Source of the DNA: VFMC01 sp044359565
GTDB lineage: Bacteria > Actinomycetota > Acidimicrobiia > Acidimicrobiales > Ilumatobacteraceae
Length of the DNA: 27,672 nt
NCBI GenBank assembly: GCA_044359565.1
Contig: JBIKLX010000020.1
Location: 1-27,672 of the forward strand
Direction of reading: 5' to 3'
The translations under genes and the position numbers were made by a program. Below the pieces are notes generated by a model. The model searched no databases. It worked only from the letters and a program-made list of their open reading frames with translations, and was not told the origin of the DNA. This document shows positions 1-7,941 of the stretch, piece by piece (positions within the stretch are counted from its first letter, which is position 1; every line of letters begins with the position of its first letter).

Positions 1-357
1 CGCGTAGGTCAGTTCCGGCTCGTCCGTGTCCTCGCCAGGGTCGACGCCGCAGTAGCCCACGAACGCCCCGCTGGCGCGGTCGTGCAGCGCCCAGAGACCA
101 CCACCGGGTTCGGTGCCGCATCGCCGAATGGCATTGTCGAGCCAACGGGTGATGGCGGCGGCATCGGCGGGCTTGCCATCGCCCACGTACTGCATCGCGG
201 CGGCATCGCCCAGCAGAGCGGCGACGTCGGATCGATCGGCGGGTTCGAAGCACCGGAAATCGAGTCGAGCAGTGGCCCATGCTTGGGGCGGCGCCGACGC
301 CGGCGGGGTGCGCCGACCTAGTGGCCGAATTCTGGCATCCTGGGTACTGTCATCCAC
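1..357 (-). CDS. GNAT-family N-acetyltransferase, C-terminus cut by window edge
   Basis: This is the N-terminal 119 codons of a probable RimJ/RimL-type GNAT acetyltransferase, which transfers acetyl from acetyl-CoA to an amine. Seen: an N-terminal stretch LDFRCFEPADRSD typical of the first strand of the fold, then YVGDGKP, a WLDNAIRR helix, and GLWALHDR...GAFVGYCGV matching strands beta2-beta4. The acetyl-CoA loop would lie beyond the left edge, so it cannot be checked. The GTG at 357 is chosen because a TACGGT hexamer lies 9 nt upstream (367-372) with no Shine-Dalgarno; a later start is possible because residues 1-30 are low-complexity and Pro/Ala-rich. It is divergent from the transporter at 405. 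The substrate cannot be predicted. Confidence 0.72.
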   Translation of the reverse strand, partial: MDDSTQDARIRPLGRRTPPASAPPQAWATARLDFRCFEPADRSDVAALLGDAAAMQYVGDGKPADAAAITRWLDNAIRRCGTEPGGGLWALHDRASGAFVGYCGVDPGEDTDEPELTYA

Positions 358-366
358 AGAGCCGTC

Positions 367-372
367 ACCGTA
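367..372 (-). promoter_or_regulatory. Putative -10 hexamer TACGGT, leaderless layout
   Basis: Read on the minus strand, TACGGT ends 9 nt before the GTG at 357. A TAnnnT element this close to the start is the arrangement seen for leaderless mRNAs in actinobacteria. No convincing -35 was found. Confidence 0.35.
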
Positions 373-404
373 GACGCGTTGAATTGCAGGGGAGGTGGTC
401 AGCA

Positions 405-1289
405 GTGCTCATGGGCTACAGCCTGGCGATCTTCGCAGCCTTCGCCTATGGCTACTCAGCCATCCTCCAGGCTCAGGGCGCCCGCATTGCGATGGAGGTG
501 CGCACCAACCGCACCCGGGCCATGCTTCGCCAGCCGCGCCTGTTGCTGGGGATTGCGCTCGATCTGCTGGCCTGGGTCACCAGTCGTGTTGCTCTCGGCT
601 ATCTGCCACTGTTCGCCGTGCAGACGGTGCTGGCCGGTTCGATCGCCATCACGGTGCTGCTGGCGTCGATCCTGCTGGGCACCCGCATCGGCACCGTCGA
701 GCGGCGGGCCATCGCCGCCACCTGCGTGGCGCTCGTGGTCATCGGAATGGCGGCCGAACCGAACCACGACGTCGCGTTCAGTACTGCGGTGCGTGTCGGC
801 GTCGTGGCGGCGCTTCCCGTGCTGGTGATCGGCGGGCTCACCCTGGGCCGTCGGTACGGCGCCATCATGCAGGCGGTGCTGGCCGGCCTGGCGTTCGTCG
901 GCAGCGCTATGGCGGCTCGCACCCTCGGTTTCGACGACGGATGGTCGGGCCTGCTCAGTTCGCCGGTGGCGTGGTCGGTGGTGGGCTACGCGTTGTGCGG
1001 CACCTGGCTCCACGCCGTGGCGCTCGGCCGGGGCGGCGCCGGACAGGTGACGGCTGCGATGTGGGCCACCGAGGTGGTGGCGGCGGTATTGATCGGGTTG
1101 CTGCTGCTCGGCGAGTCCGTCCGCTCGGGCTGGGCTGTTCCCGCTGCCTTGGCCATTCTCACGGTGCTGGTGTCCACCGTGGCCCTGGCTCGTTCGTCGG
1201 CCGAGGTGCACGCCGAAGCGCACGCCCACCCTCATGGCGACGCCGTCGACGAGGTCGAGTCGGTACCGGGCGAGCAGTACAGCGGCTGA
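405..1289 (+). CDS. DMT/EamA-like (NIPA-like) membrane transporter with His-rich tail
   Basis: An integral membrane protein of about 294 aa with eight to ten hydrophobic segments and the internal duplication rhythm of the drug/metabolite transporter superfamily. The sequence around GYSAILQAQGAR and LFAVQTVLAGSIAITVLLA resembles actinobacterial DMT/NIPA-like members, some of which are annotated as Mg transporters. The C-terminus is soluble and histidine-rich (EVHAEAHAHPHGD), suggesting metal contact; this is inference. The GTG at 405 is preferred because GGAGG (391-395) lies 9 nt upstream; the ATG at 411 is in frame but 15 nt away. The open frame extends left to 279, but that part lacks membrane character. 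Substrate unknown. Confidence 0.75.
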   Translation: MLMGYSLAIFAAFAYGYSAILQAQGARIAMEVRTNRTRAMLRQPRLLLGIALDLLAWVTSRVALGYLPLFAVQTVLAGSIAITVLLASILLGTRIGTVERRAIAATCVALVVIGMAAEPNHDVAFSTAVRVGVVAALPVLVIGGLTLGRRYGAIMQAVLAGLAFVGSAMAARTLGFDDGWSGLLSSPVAWSVVGYALCGTWLHAVALGRGGAGQVTAAMWATEVVAAVLIGLLLLGESVRSGWAVPAALAILTVLVSTVALARSSAEVHAEAHAHPHGDAVDEVESVPGEQYSG

Positions 1290-1308
1290 TCGAGCCGAAC
1301 GACAGGAC

Positions 1309-1320
1309 CTACGGCCGTAG
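1309..1320. repeat. 12-bp perfect palindrome CTACGGCCGTAG
   Basis: A self-complementary 12-mer in the 114-bp gap between the transporter and the next gene. It may be an operator half of the downstream promoter or chance; nothing else supports a role. Confidence 0.3.
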
Positions 1321-1403
1321 TGCCCGTCGCGGGGGAGTCGTACGGTGCTGTCGAACGGGTCCGCTCGTCCGCCGAACCGGGCCTCCGAACAAGGAGAGCA
1401 GCC

Positions 1404-1793
1404 ATGACGTACCCCCATGCCGTCGTGTGGATCGACCATCGCGAGGCGAAGGTCGTCGACTTCACCAGCGATGCCGCGCATCGCACCACGGTCCGCAGCG
1501 AGAACGCATCGCGACGGGTGCACCACCGGGCCGGCTCGGTGGGGTCGGGTCATGCCAAGGACGACCATCACTTCTTCGACCAGGTGGTCGAGGCGATCGG
1601 TTCGGCTCGCGAGGTGCTCGTCGTCGGGCCGGGCGAGGTCAAGCAGTCGTTCGTCCGCGACCTCTCGGCTCGGCATGCTGAACTGGCCAAGCGGGTGGTG
1701 GGCGTCGAGTCGGCCGATCACCCCACCGACGGCGAACTGCTGGCCATGGCCCGCCGCTCGTTCAAGCGGATCGACGGCCTGCTGGGCGCCTGA
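1404..1793 (+). CDS. 'Translational machinery' family small protein
   Basis: A 129-aa soluble protein. It matches the family commonly annotated as translational machinery protein: an opening HAVVWIDHREAKVVDF, a His-rich middle (RRVHHRAG, GHAKDDHHFFDQV), then EVLVVGPGEVKQSFV and VVGVESADHPTDGELLAMARR. The GPGEVKQSF and DHPTDGEL segments recall the eRF1/Pelota domain-3-like fold, which is where the annotation comes from; the biochemical role is not established. AAGGAG at 1391-1396 lies 7 nt before the ATG and fixes the start. It stands alone between the transporter and the convergent acyl-CoA dehydrogenase, whose stop is 4 nt away. Confidence 0.8.
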   Translation: MTYPHAVVWIDHREAKVVDFTSDAAHRTTVRSENASRRVHHRAGSVGSGHAKDDHHFFDQVVEAIGSAREVLVVGPGEVKQSFVRDLSARHAELAKRVVGVESADHPTDGELLAMARRSFKRIDGLLGA

Positions 1794-1797
1794 CGGC

Positions 1798-3090
1798 TCA
1801 GCCGTTGCGGGGCAGGTCGCGCCACGCGGTGGTGCGCTCGTTGCTCGGTTCTTTCGGCAGGCCGAGGACGCGTTCGCCGATGATGTTGCGCTGCACCTGG
1901 TCGGTGCCGCCGTAGATGGGCGGCGCCTGGGCGAACAGGGCCATCTCGGTGATGTGGCCGAGGAACGGGTTGCCGGTGGCGGCATCGAGCGCAGCGCGGT
2001 GCTCGCTGTCGTACGCGTGCAGCATGCCGTACGGTCCGGCGATACGCAGGCCGACGTCGCGCGAGCGGCGCACGATCTCGCTCATCGCCAGTTTTGCAAT
2101 GTTGCCGGCACCGGCGATGTCGCGGCCCGCAGCCTTCTCGGCCTTCTGGCGCAGTGTGGTGTAGCGGCCGATCTCGGCCAGGGTGTGCAACTGCACCAGC
2201 TGCTGGCGGATGGTGGGATCTTGGTTCTTGCCGGTGTGGCGGGCCATCTCGGTGAACATCCGCTGGCCCGCAGCGGTGGTGGCACCGCCGCCTGCGGTGG
2301 CCGGTGAGCGCGTGGAGCGGACGAAGTCGCCTGCCCGCTTGGGCAGGTCGCCGACGATGGTGCCGGGTGCGGCTAGGGCCACGCCGCCCGAGCCACCCGA
2401 GCCGAGCCCGGAACGCTCGAAGGCGAGGGTGGTGTTGGCGACAGCCCAGCCGTTGTGCAGGCCACCGATCAGCGCATCGTCGCCCACGCGGGCGTCGGTC
2501 ATGAACACTTCGTTGAACAGGGCCCGCCCGGTCATCTCGCGCAGCGGCCTGATCTCGACCAGGCCGGGCTGATGCATGTCGAATGCGAACCACGAGATGC
2601 CCTGGTGCTTGGGGATGTCGGGGTCGGTGCGGGCGATGAGCATGCCCATGTCGGCGACGTGGCCGCCCGAGGTCCACACCTTCTGGCCGTTGACGATCCA
2701 CTCCTCGCCGTCGCGCACGGCGCGTGCACCGAGGCTGGCGAGGTCGCTGCCGGCGCCGGGCTCGCTGAACAACTGGCACCAGGCGTGGGCGCCGGTGACG
2801 ATGGGACGCACGAAGCGCTCGATCTGCTCGGGAGTGCCGTGGGTGGCGATGGTGGGCGCAGCCAGCAGCATGCCGAGCCCGCCTGGGGCGGGCAGGGCGC
2901 CGCGCTCGGCGATGCGTCGCGACACGGCGATCGCGTCGTTGCGCGAGATGCCCCTACCGTATGCCTCCTCCGGCAGGGCGGGCGCCGCCCAGCCGGAGAG
3001 TCCGAGCCGTTCCCACCAGTCGCCCACCGTGAGGTCGGCATCCCAGTTGGCGTCGAGCCAGGCATCGAGTTCGTCGAGTAGTTCTCCCAT
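1798..3090 (-). CDS. Acyl-CoA dehydrogenase (FadE-type)
   Basis: A 430-aa FAD-dependent acyl-CoA dehydrogenase, introducing the alpha-beta double bond in an acyl-CoA during beta-oxidation or a related degradation. Seen in order: a helical N-terminal domain with WWERLGLSGWAAP and PEEAYGRG, the flavin-binding segment QLFSEPGAGSDLASL, WIVNGQKVWTSGG, the middle beta-domain, and the C-terminal YGGTDQVQRNIIGERVLGLP. The middle of the protein (GSGGSGGVALAAPG) is Gly/Ala-rich and slightly expanded. The open frame continues upstream to 4143, but family similarity begins at the ATG at 3090, with AGGTAAGG just before it. It is divergent from the EEP gene. Together with the P450 and thiolase it suggests lipid or steroid-like substrate oxidation. 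The exact substrate is unknown. Confidence 0.93.
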   Translation of the reverse strand: MGELLDELDAWLDANWDADLTVGDWWERLGLSGWAAPALPEEAYGRGISRNDAIAVSRRIAERGALPAPGGLGMLLAAPTIATHGTPEQIERFVRPIVTGAHAWCQLFSEPGAGSDLASLGARAVRDGEEWIVNGQKVWTSGGHVADMGMLIARTDPDIPKHQGISWFAFDMHQPGLVEIRPLREMTGRALFNEVFMTDARVGDDALIGGLHNGWAVANTTLAFERSGLGSGGSGGVALAAPGTIVGDLPKRAGDFVRSTRSPATAGGGATTAAGQRMFTEMARHTGKNQDPTIRQQLVQLHTLAEIGRYTTLRQKAEKAAGRDIAGAGNIAKLAMSEIVRRSRDVGLRIAGPYGMLHAYDSEHRAALDAATGNPFLGHITEMALFAQAPPIYGGTDQVQRNIIGERVLGLPKEPSNERTTAWRDLPRNG

Positions 3091-3165
3091 CGCCTTACCT
3101 AACAACACAGCAGGCACCGAATCCAACTCGTGCGCCCGATGGTGCGACCTGGCAGAGTGCTGGGG

Positions 3166-4002
3166 ATGCGGGTGATGACGTGGAACCTGTGGTGGCGGTT
3201 CGGCCCCTGGGAGGCGCGCGAGGGCGCGATCCACACCGTGTGCCGCGCCGAGCAACCCGATGTGCTGCTGCTGCAAGAGGTGTGGGGTGCCGACGGCGAC
3301 TCGGCGGCGCACCGCATCGCCGCCGCCCTCGGGTATCACGTAGTGCTCAGCGACGATCCGTTTGCGTCGCAGCGCGCCGAGACGGGGGCTGGGTTCCACA
3401 ACGCCATCGTCAGCCGGTGGCCCATCGGTGAGGTGGTGAGCCATGCCCTGCCGCGCCTCGACGGCACCGCCGGTCATCGCCGGGCGCTCGGTGCCGTGCT
3501 CGACACCCCGTATGGCGCGTGGCCGGTCGTCAGTACCCACCTCGACCACCGCTTCGACGAGTCGGCGGTGCGACAACTGCAGTGCGAGCGGGTGCTGCAG
3601 ATCGTCGACGACATGCGCGGCGACCCCGACCGCGATCCGCCCGTCGTGGTGGGAGGCGACTTCAATGCCACGCCCGACAGCGACGAGATCCGCCTGCTCA
3701 CCGGCCGGCGCGCGGCGCCGGTGCGCAACCTCGTGCTGTCCGACTGCTGGGAGCATGTAGGCGAGGGCGGCGGCGCCACCTGGCGTTCCGACAACCCGTA
3801 CCAGGCTGCTACCGCGTGGCCCGATCGCCGGCTCGACTACGTGTTCGTCAGCTGGCCCCGCCCCAAGCCGTTCGGCAATCCACAGCGTGCGTATCTGGCC
3901 GGTGTCGATGCCGTCCCCCTCGGCTCCGTGGGCCCCATCGTCGCCAGCGACCACGCCGCTGTCGTGGTCGACCTCGTCGTGGCATCGGCTCCCGCCACCT
4001 GA
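3166..4002 (+). CDS. Endonuclease/exonuclease/phosphatase (EEP) family hydrolase
   Basis: A 278-aa metal-dependent phosphohydrolase of the EEP superfamily (DNase I, AP endonuclease, sphingomyelinase and inositol-phosphatase relatives). All core motifs are present: TWNLWW (Asn7), LLLQEVW (Glu38), STHLDHR (124-129), GDFNATPDSDE (164-174), RRLDYVFVSW (222-230) and the terminal SDHAAVV (261-267). No signal peptide or membrane segment is seen, so it is probably cytoplasmic. The ATG at 3166 is chosen because the conserved first strand begins directly there; the frame is open to 3130, but the extra residues are not family-like. Substrate class (nucleic acid, lipid or sugar phosphate) cannot be told. 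It ends 28 nt before the thymidine kinase. Confidence 0.88.
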   Translation: MRVMTWNLWWRFGPWEAREGAIHTVCRAEQPDVLLLQEVWGADGDSAAHRIAAALGYHVVLSDDPFASQRAETGAGFHNAIVSRWPIGEVVSHALPRLDGTAGHRRALGAVLDTPYGAWPVVSTHLDHRFDESAVRQLQCERVLQIVDDMRGDPDRDPPVVVGGDFNATPDSDEIRLLTGRRAAPVRNLVLSDCWEHVGEGGGATWRSDNPYQAATAWPDRRLDYVFVSWPRPKPFGNPQRAYLAGVDAVPLGSVGPIVASDHAAVVVDLVVASAPAT

Positions 4003-4015
4003 CCAGCGCGCAGGG

Positions 4016-4021
4016 TAGGGT
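4016..4021 (+). promoter_or_regulatory. Putative -10 hexamer TAGGGT for thymidine kinase
   Basis: A TAnnnT hexamer ends 9 nt before the ATG at 4031 and no Shine-Dalgarno lies between them, consistent with a leaderless message. No -35 was recognised. Confidence 0.35.
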
Positions 4022-4030
4022 CGCGGCTGC

Positions 4031-4636
4031 ATGGCGACGTTGCGCTTCAGTTTCGGCACGATGGGCTCGGGCAAGAGCACTATGGCGCTGCAGATCCACC
4101 ACAACCTGGCGAGCCGCCAGTTGTTCGGTCTGCTGCTCACCACCCTCGACCGCGAGGGTGCCCAGGTGACGAGCCGTCTCGGTGTCGCCGCTGAGGCCGT
4201 CGAGGTGGTGCCCGAACTCGACCTCTACCAACTCGCCCTCGACAACTGGCCGCTGCACTACCTGGTGTGCGACGAGACGCAGTTCTACACCGAGGCGCAG
4301 TGCGATCAGCTCGCCCGTGTGGTCGACGACCTCGGCGTCGATGTGTTCGCGTTCGGCCTCATCACCGACTTCCGCGGCCTGCTCTTCGATGGCACCAAGC
4401 GGTTGCTCGAGGTGGCCGACGAACGGGTGCCGATGCAGGTGGAGGCGCGCTGCTGGTGCGGTGCGCGGGCCACCCACAACGCTCGTCTCGTGAACGGTCG
4501 CATCACCTACACCGGCGAGACGGTAGTGGTGGGCGACACCGGTGGGGGCGATCACGAACAGCCGTTGTTCGGCGACTCGGTGCGCTACGAGTTGCTGTGC
4601 CGCCGCCACTACTCGGCCGGCGAGATCGGTAGCTGA
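4031..4636 (+). CDS. tdk: Thymidine kinase (type II, TK1-like)
   Basis: Phosphorylates thymidine to dTMP with ATP in pyrimidine salvage; cytoplasmic. The 201-aa length is typical of the type II family. Seen: P-loop GTMGSGKST at 9-17, Walker B-like VCDETQF at 79-85 with the catalytic Glu82, the lasso region VFAFGLITDFRGLLFDGTKRL (about 105-125), and a zinc site made of CWCGARATHNAR (Cys141, Cys143) and LCRRHY (Cys190, His193). The CxC spacing and Cys/His second half differ from the CxxC...CxxC of E. coli Tdk; I believe this is usual in actinobacterial versions. It is probably co-transcribed with the CapA-like gene, whose GTG lies 3 nt after the stop. Confidence 0.95.
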   Translation: MATLRFSFGTMGSGKSTMALQIHHNLASRQLFGLLLTTLDREGAQVTSRLGVAAEAVEVVPELDLYQLALDNWPLHYLVCDETQFYTEAQCDQLARVVDDLGVDVFAFGLITDFRGLLFDGTKRLLEVADERVPMQVEARCWCGARATHNARLVNGRITYTGETVVVGDTGGGDHEQPLFGDSVRYELLCRRHYSAGEIGS

Positions 4637-4639
4637 GCG

Positions 4640-5809
4640 GTGCCTCGGCTACGTCGGACGAAGCGTGGTCCGGCGTGCTCGATGGTCGTCGCGCTGGGCA
4701 TCGGCGTGCTCGCTGCTCCGGGCACCGGACGTGCGACCGATGAAGTCGCGGTCATCGACGGATGGGCGGCAGCTCTCACCACTGCAGAGCGACTCAGCCC
4801 GTCATTGCCTACGGTCACGTTCGCTTTCGCCGGCGACACGCTCGTGCACAGCCCACTCGTGACACGGGCCTGGGAGAACGGTGGACGGGTCCGGTACGAC
4901 TTCGCGCCGATGTTCGCCCGCATCGCCCCCGTGGTCGGCTGGGCCGACCTTGCGGTGTGCCATCTCGAGTCGCCGGTCGCCCCGTTCGGCGAGGCGCTCA
5001 GCACGGCGCCGCGGTACGGCATTCCTGGCGACATCGCCGTCGGCCTCGCCACCGCCGGGTGGGACCGCTGCAGCACGGCCAGCAACCACAGTTTCGACCG
5101 CGGCGAGGGCGGTATCGAGGCCACCGTCGCCTCGTTGACGATGGCCGGTCTCGGCCAATCGGGCATGGCCCGGGCGCCACTCGAGCGGATCGCGCCGGTA
5201 CTCGACGTACGCGGTGTGGACGTGGCGCACCTGTCGTACACGTGGGGTCTGAACGGCATGCGGCTGCCTGCCGGGCAGCCCTGGCTCGTGAACCTCATCG
5301 ATCCAGCACAGATCGTGGCCGACGCAACCGATGCTCGCAGGCGCGGTGCCGAGGTGGTGATCGTCAGCCTCCACTGGGGAGTCGAAAAGGAGTCGCGGCC
5401 GTCGTCGTACCAGCGCGAGGTTGCCGAGACGGTCACCGCATCGGGTGCGGTCGACCTGATCGTCGGCCATCACGCCCATGTCCTCCAGCCCATCGAGCAG
5501 ATCAACGGTCGGTGGGTGGCGTTCGGCTTGGGGAACCATCTGTCGAACATGACCGATGGCTTCGGATGGCCGGCCTCGAGTCAGGACGGCGCTGTGCTGC
5601 TGGTCACGATGCACCGTCTGGCCAACGGCACGGTCGCAGTCGATCGGCCAGAGGCGGTACCCACCTGGGTCGACCGCAACGATGGTTGGGTCGTCCGTCC
5701 GGTCATCGCCGACCTGGCCGACCCGACCACACCGGCCGGGGTTCGTACTCAGTTGGCGGCATCGCTCGCCCGAACCCGCAGCGTGATGGGCGACTTCATC
5801 CGCGCCTGA
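4640..5809 (+). CDS. CapA-family metallophosphatase-like protein, secreted or anchored
   Basis: A 389-aa protein of the CapA/poly-gamma-glutamate biosynthesis family, a calcineurin-like phosphoesterase fold usually linked to capsule or surface polymer export. Metal-site motifs in order: FAGDTLVH (63-70), CHLESPV (107-113), ASNHSFDRG (147-155), VSLHWGVE (242-249), GHHAHVLQPIE (276-286) and FGLGNHLSN. An N-terminal basic stretch and a hydrophobic run (MVVALGIGVLAAP) suggest a signal peptide or anchor, so the domain should lie outside the membrane. The GTG start is 3 nt after the tdk stop (translational coupling). Its last 14 bp overlap the convergent acyltransferase gene. The neighbouring O-acyltransferase and SGNH genes support a surface-glycan role; the polymer is unknown. 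Confidence 0.9.
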   Translation: MPRLRRTKRGPACSMVVALGIGVLAAPGTGRATDEVAVIDGWAAALTTAERLSPSLPTVTFAFAGDTLVHSPLVTRAWENGGRVRYDFAPMFARIAPVVGWADLAVCHLESPVAPFGEALSTAPRYGIPGDIAVGLATAGWDRCSTASNHSFDRGEGGIEATVASLTMAGLGQSGMARAPLERIAPVLDVRGVDVAHLSYTWGLNGMRLPAGQPWLVNLIDPAQIVADATDARRRGAEVVIVSLHWGVEKESRPSSYQREVAETVTASGAVDLIVGHHAHVLQPIEQINGRWVAFGLGNHLSNMTDGFGWPASSQDGAVLLVTMHRLANGTVAVDRPEAVPTWVDRNDGWVVRPVIADLADPTTPAGVRTQLAASLARTRSVMGDFIRA

Positions 5810-7826
5810 GTGTGACCAACTGCGGTACGAGGGCACTGCGCACGAACTCGGTCGCCGCCTCGGGCGACAGGTGTACGCCATCTGGGCGTCCCGCCGGGCC
5901 CTCGAGACCCTTCGTCGCTAGCCAGGCGGGAAGATCGACCTGTTCGACCGGCAACTCGTCGATGATCGCGCGGAGGGCTCGCCACCGTGCCGGGTCGTCC
6001 ATCGGACTGCTGAGCCGCTTCCACTCGAGGTCGACGTCGGGCGGGGTGACCCAGACCACGCGGGCGCCGGCTGCCTCGACCTGGCCGACGAATGCACGGT
6101 AGGCCCGAGCGATCATCGTCGCGCCGTCGGGCTCGATGACCGACACGATACGACCGTCGGCCAGTTCGATGTCGGTGCCGTCCCACGGGCCGATGCTGAC
6201 GAGCACGATGTCGTAGGCCTCCGAGGCGACCCGCCGCGGGATCGAGTTCCACTCGTTCACACATGCCGACAGGTCGATCATCGACTCTCGTCCGGCTCGG
6301 TCGGTCATCTCATGACGGCGGCCGTCGTCGAACGCCGATAGGCCACATCCGGGGAAGGCTGCACTGCCGGCGAGCACCTCGTCGGCGTGTTCGGCGCTGT
6401 AGGGGAGGAGGGCTTCAGCCAGGTGCACCGCCGTGCTGTCACCCACCACGAGCACCCTGATGGCCGGTGGGGGTGGGCGGGTCGTGGTCGGAGCCGAGGT
6501 GGGTGCGACGGTGGTCGCAGCCGGCAGGTCGGTAGCGGGCACAGTTACCGCGGGCACGGCAGCCACGGGCACGGTGGTGGGAGCCGCAGTGCTCGCTGTG
6601 GGTGGTGGGACGGCGAGGCTGACCACCATCGCCTCGCTCGACCTCGTGGCGGGCGCCGCTACGACCGTGACGATCACGATGCCGGCCATGGCCGCTACGG
6701 CAGCGAGCGGGGCCCGGCGGCCGGCGAGCCACTGTCGGGTGCGCACCGGCTGTTCGAGGTACGCGAACGACAGGTGGGCGAGCGCCACCGATACGACGAC
6801 GCGGATACAGGCCAGTGCCACGCCGTCGAGGTGCAGGCGCGTCTCGTCGAGCAACACGATCACGGGCCAGTGCCACAGGTAGATCGCATAGCTGCGATTG
6901 CCCACCCAGCGCATCGGGCGGGCCGCCAGCACTCGCCCCCACAAGCCATCGCCGACGGCGACGACCACGATCATGGCGGCGACGGCGAAGACCGGGAACC
7001 CCCAGTGGTACAGCCAGTCGGAGCGCTCCGACGAGATGGCGATCAGCACGAGGGCGGCGAGCGCAGCAGCGGGTGCAAGTCGACGCGCCACCGGGGCACC
7101 GCGCAGTGATCCGCCTCGGTCGAGCGTGAAGGCGCCCGCAGCAGCCCCGATGAGCAGGGTGTGTGCTCGGGCAAAGGTGTTCATGTAGGTGCCCGTCCGA
7201 TCGGCCGGGTCGAACGAGGTGAGCATGAACACGATCGACGCAGCAGCAAGTACCGCCGCGGTGATGCTGATCGCGGTGCGCGGCCCGACGTTCCGACGGC
7301 GGGCGACCAGTGCGACACCCACCACGACGAGCGGCCACACCAGGTAGAACTGCTCCTCGATCGCGAGCGACCAGAAGTGCGTGAGGGGCGATACCTCACC
7401 GAAGCGTGCCCAGTAGTCACCCCCGCCGGTGATCGTGCCCCAGTTCGACGACCAGAAGGTGGCGAAGAGCGCATCGCGCCGCAGCGAGGCCACCTCGATC
7501 CCCAGGATCGGCCACACGACGACGACGGCAGCGATCACGGCCAGGCTGGCCGGCATCAGGCGGCGAACTCGTGCGGCCCAGAAATGGCGCAGCGTGATGC
7601 GCCCGGTGCGGTCGTGTTCGGCGAGCAGGCGCCAGGTGATCAACCAGCCGGAGATGACGAAGAACGCGTCGACGCCGAGGTTGCCACCGTCAATCGCCCC
7701 GAGGTGGAACAGCACGACGAGGGCGACCGACACGGCGCGCAGTCCGTCGAGACCCGCTCGGTAACTGAGCGGGGCGACAGGGGTCGGTGAACCGATGGGA
7801 TCGGAGATCACCTCAGCGGCGCTCAT
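5796..7826 (-). CDS. Acyltransferase-3 / SGNH fusion (glycan O-acetyltransferase, OatA-like)
   Basis: A 676-aa membrane O-acyltransferase with a C-terminal SGNH domain, the OatA-like layout that moves acetyl across the membrane and places it on peptidoglycan or another extracellular glycan. Seen: YRAGLDGLRAVSVALVVLFH at the N-terminus with the AT3 Arg and His, GVDAFFVISGWLIT, SLAIEEQFYLVWP, about ten membrane segments, a last membrane helix near residue 385, a long Thr/Ala/Pro linker, then the SGNH domain with VVGDSTAVHL (around 461-470), SIGPWDG and the Asp-His pair in RPDGVHLSPEA. The ATG at 7826 is chosen because AT3 similarity follows and TACGTT lies 6 nt upstream; the frame is open to 8429. 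It is divergent from a free SGNH gene. The acceptor glycan is unknown. Confidence 0.92.
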   Translation of the reverse strand: MSAAEVISDPIGSPTPVAPLSYRAGLDGLRAVSVALVVLFHLGAIDGGNLGVDAFFVISGWLITWRLLAEHDRTGRITLRHFWAARVRRLMPASLAVIAAVVVVWPILGIEVASLRRDALFATFWSSNWGTITGGGDYWARFGEVSPLTHFWSLAIEEQFYLVWPLVVVGVALVARRRNVGPRTAISITAAVLAAASIVFMLTSFDPADRTGTYMNTFARAHTLLIGAAAGAFTLDRGGSLRGAPVARRLAPAAALAALVLIAISSERSDWLYHWGFPVFAVAAMIVVVAVGDGLWGRVLAARPMRWVGNRSYAIYLWHWPVIVLLDETRLHLDGVALACIRVVVSVALAHLSFAYLEQPVRTRQWLAGRRAPLAAVAAMAGIVIVTVVAAPATRSSEAMVVSLAVPPPTASTAAPTTVPVAAVPAVTVPATDLPAATTVAPTSAPTTTRPPPPAIRVLVVGDSTAVHLAEALLPYSAEHADEVLAGSAAFPGCGLSAFDDGRRHEMTDRAGRESMIDLSACVNEWNSIPRRVASEAYDIVLVSIGPWDGTDIELADGRIVSVIEPDGATMIARAYRAFVGQVEAAGARVVWVTPPDVDLEWKRLSSPMDDPARWRALRAIIDELPVEQVDLPAWLATKGLEGPAGRPDGVHLSPEAATEFVRSALVPQLVTLRRG

Positions 7827-7832
7827 CCCCGA

Positions 7833-7838
7833 AACGTA
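7833..7838 (-). promoter_or_regulatory. Putative -10 hexamer TACGTT for the acyltransferase
   Basis: On the minus strand TACGTT is followed by 6 nt and the ATG at 7826, too close for a leader with Shine-Dalgarno; consistent with leaderless transcription. Confidence 0.35.
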
Positions 7839-7941
7839 GCAGCGCGTGCCCCGATTACGGGAGGGTGAACAGTGCCACCTTGTGTCGGATGTCTCGGCCC
7901 AGGAACTGCCGTTACTCCGCGAGTCCGGCACTGTAGAGAGC

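Noticed and set aside
82..373. Plus-strand open frames at the left edge
   Set aside because: The minus frame reads as a GNAT domain; the plus frames are its shadows.
3091..4143. N-terminal extension of the acyl-CoA dehydrogenase frame
   Set aside because: Acyl-CoA dehydrogenase similarity starts at 3090, and this stretch is the antisense of the EEP hydrolase and tdk start, which have clear motifs.
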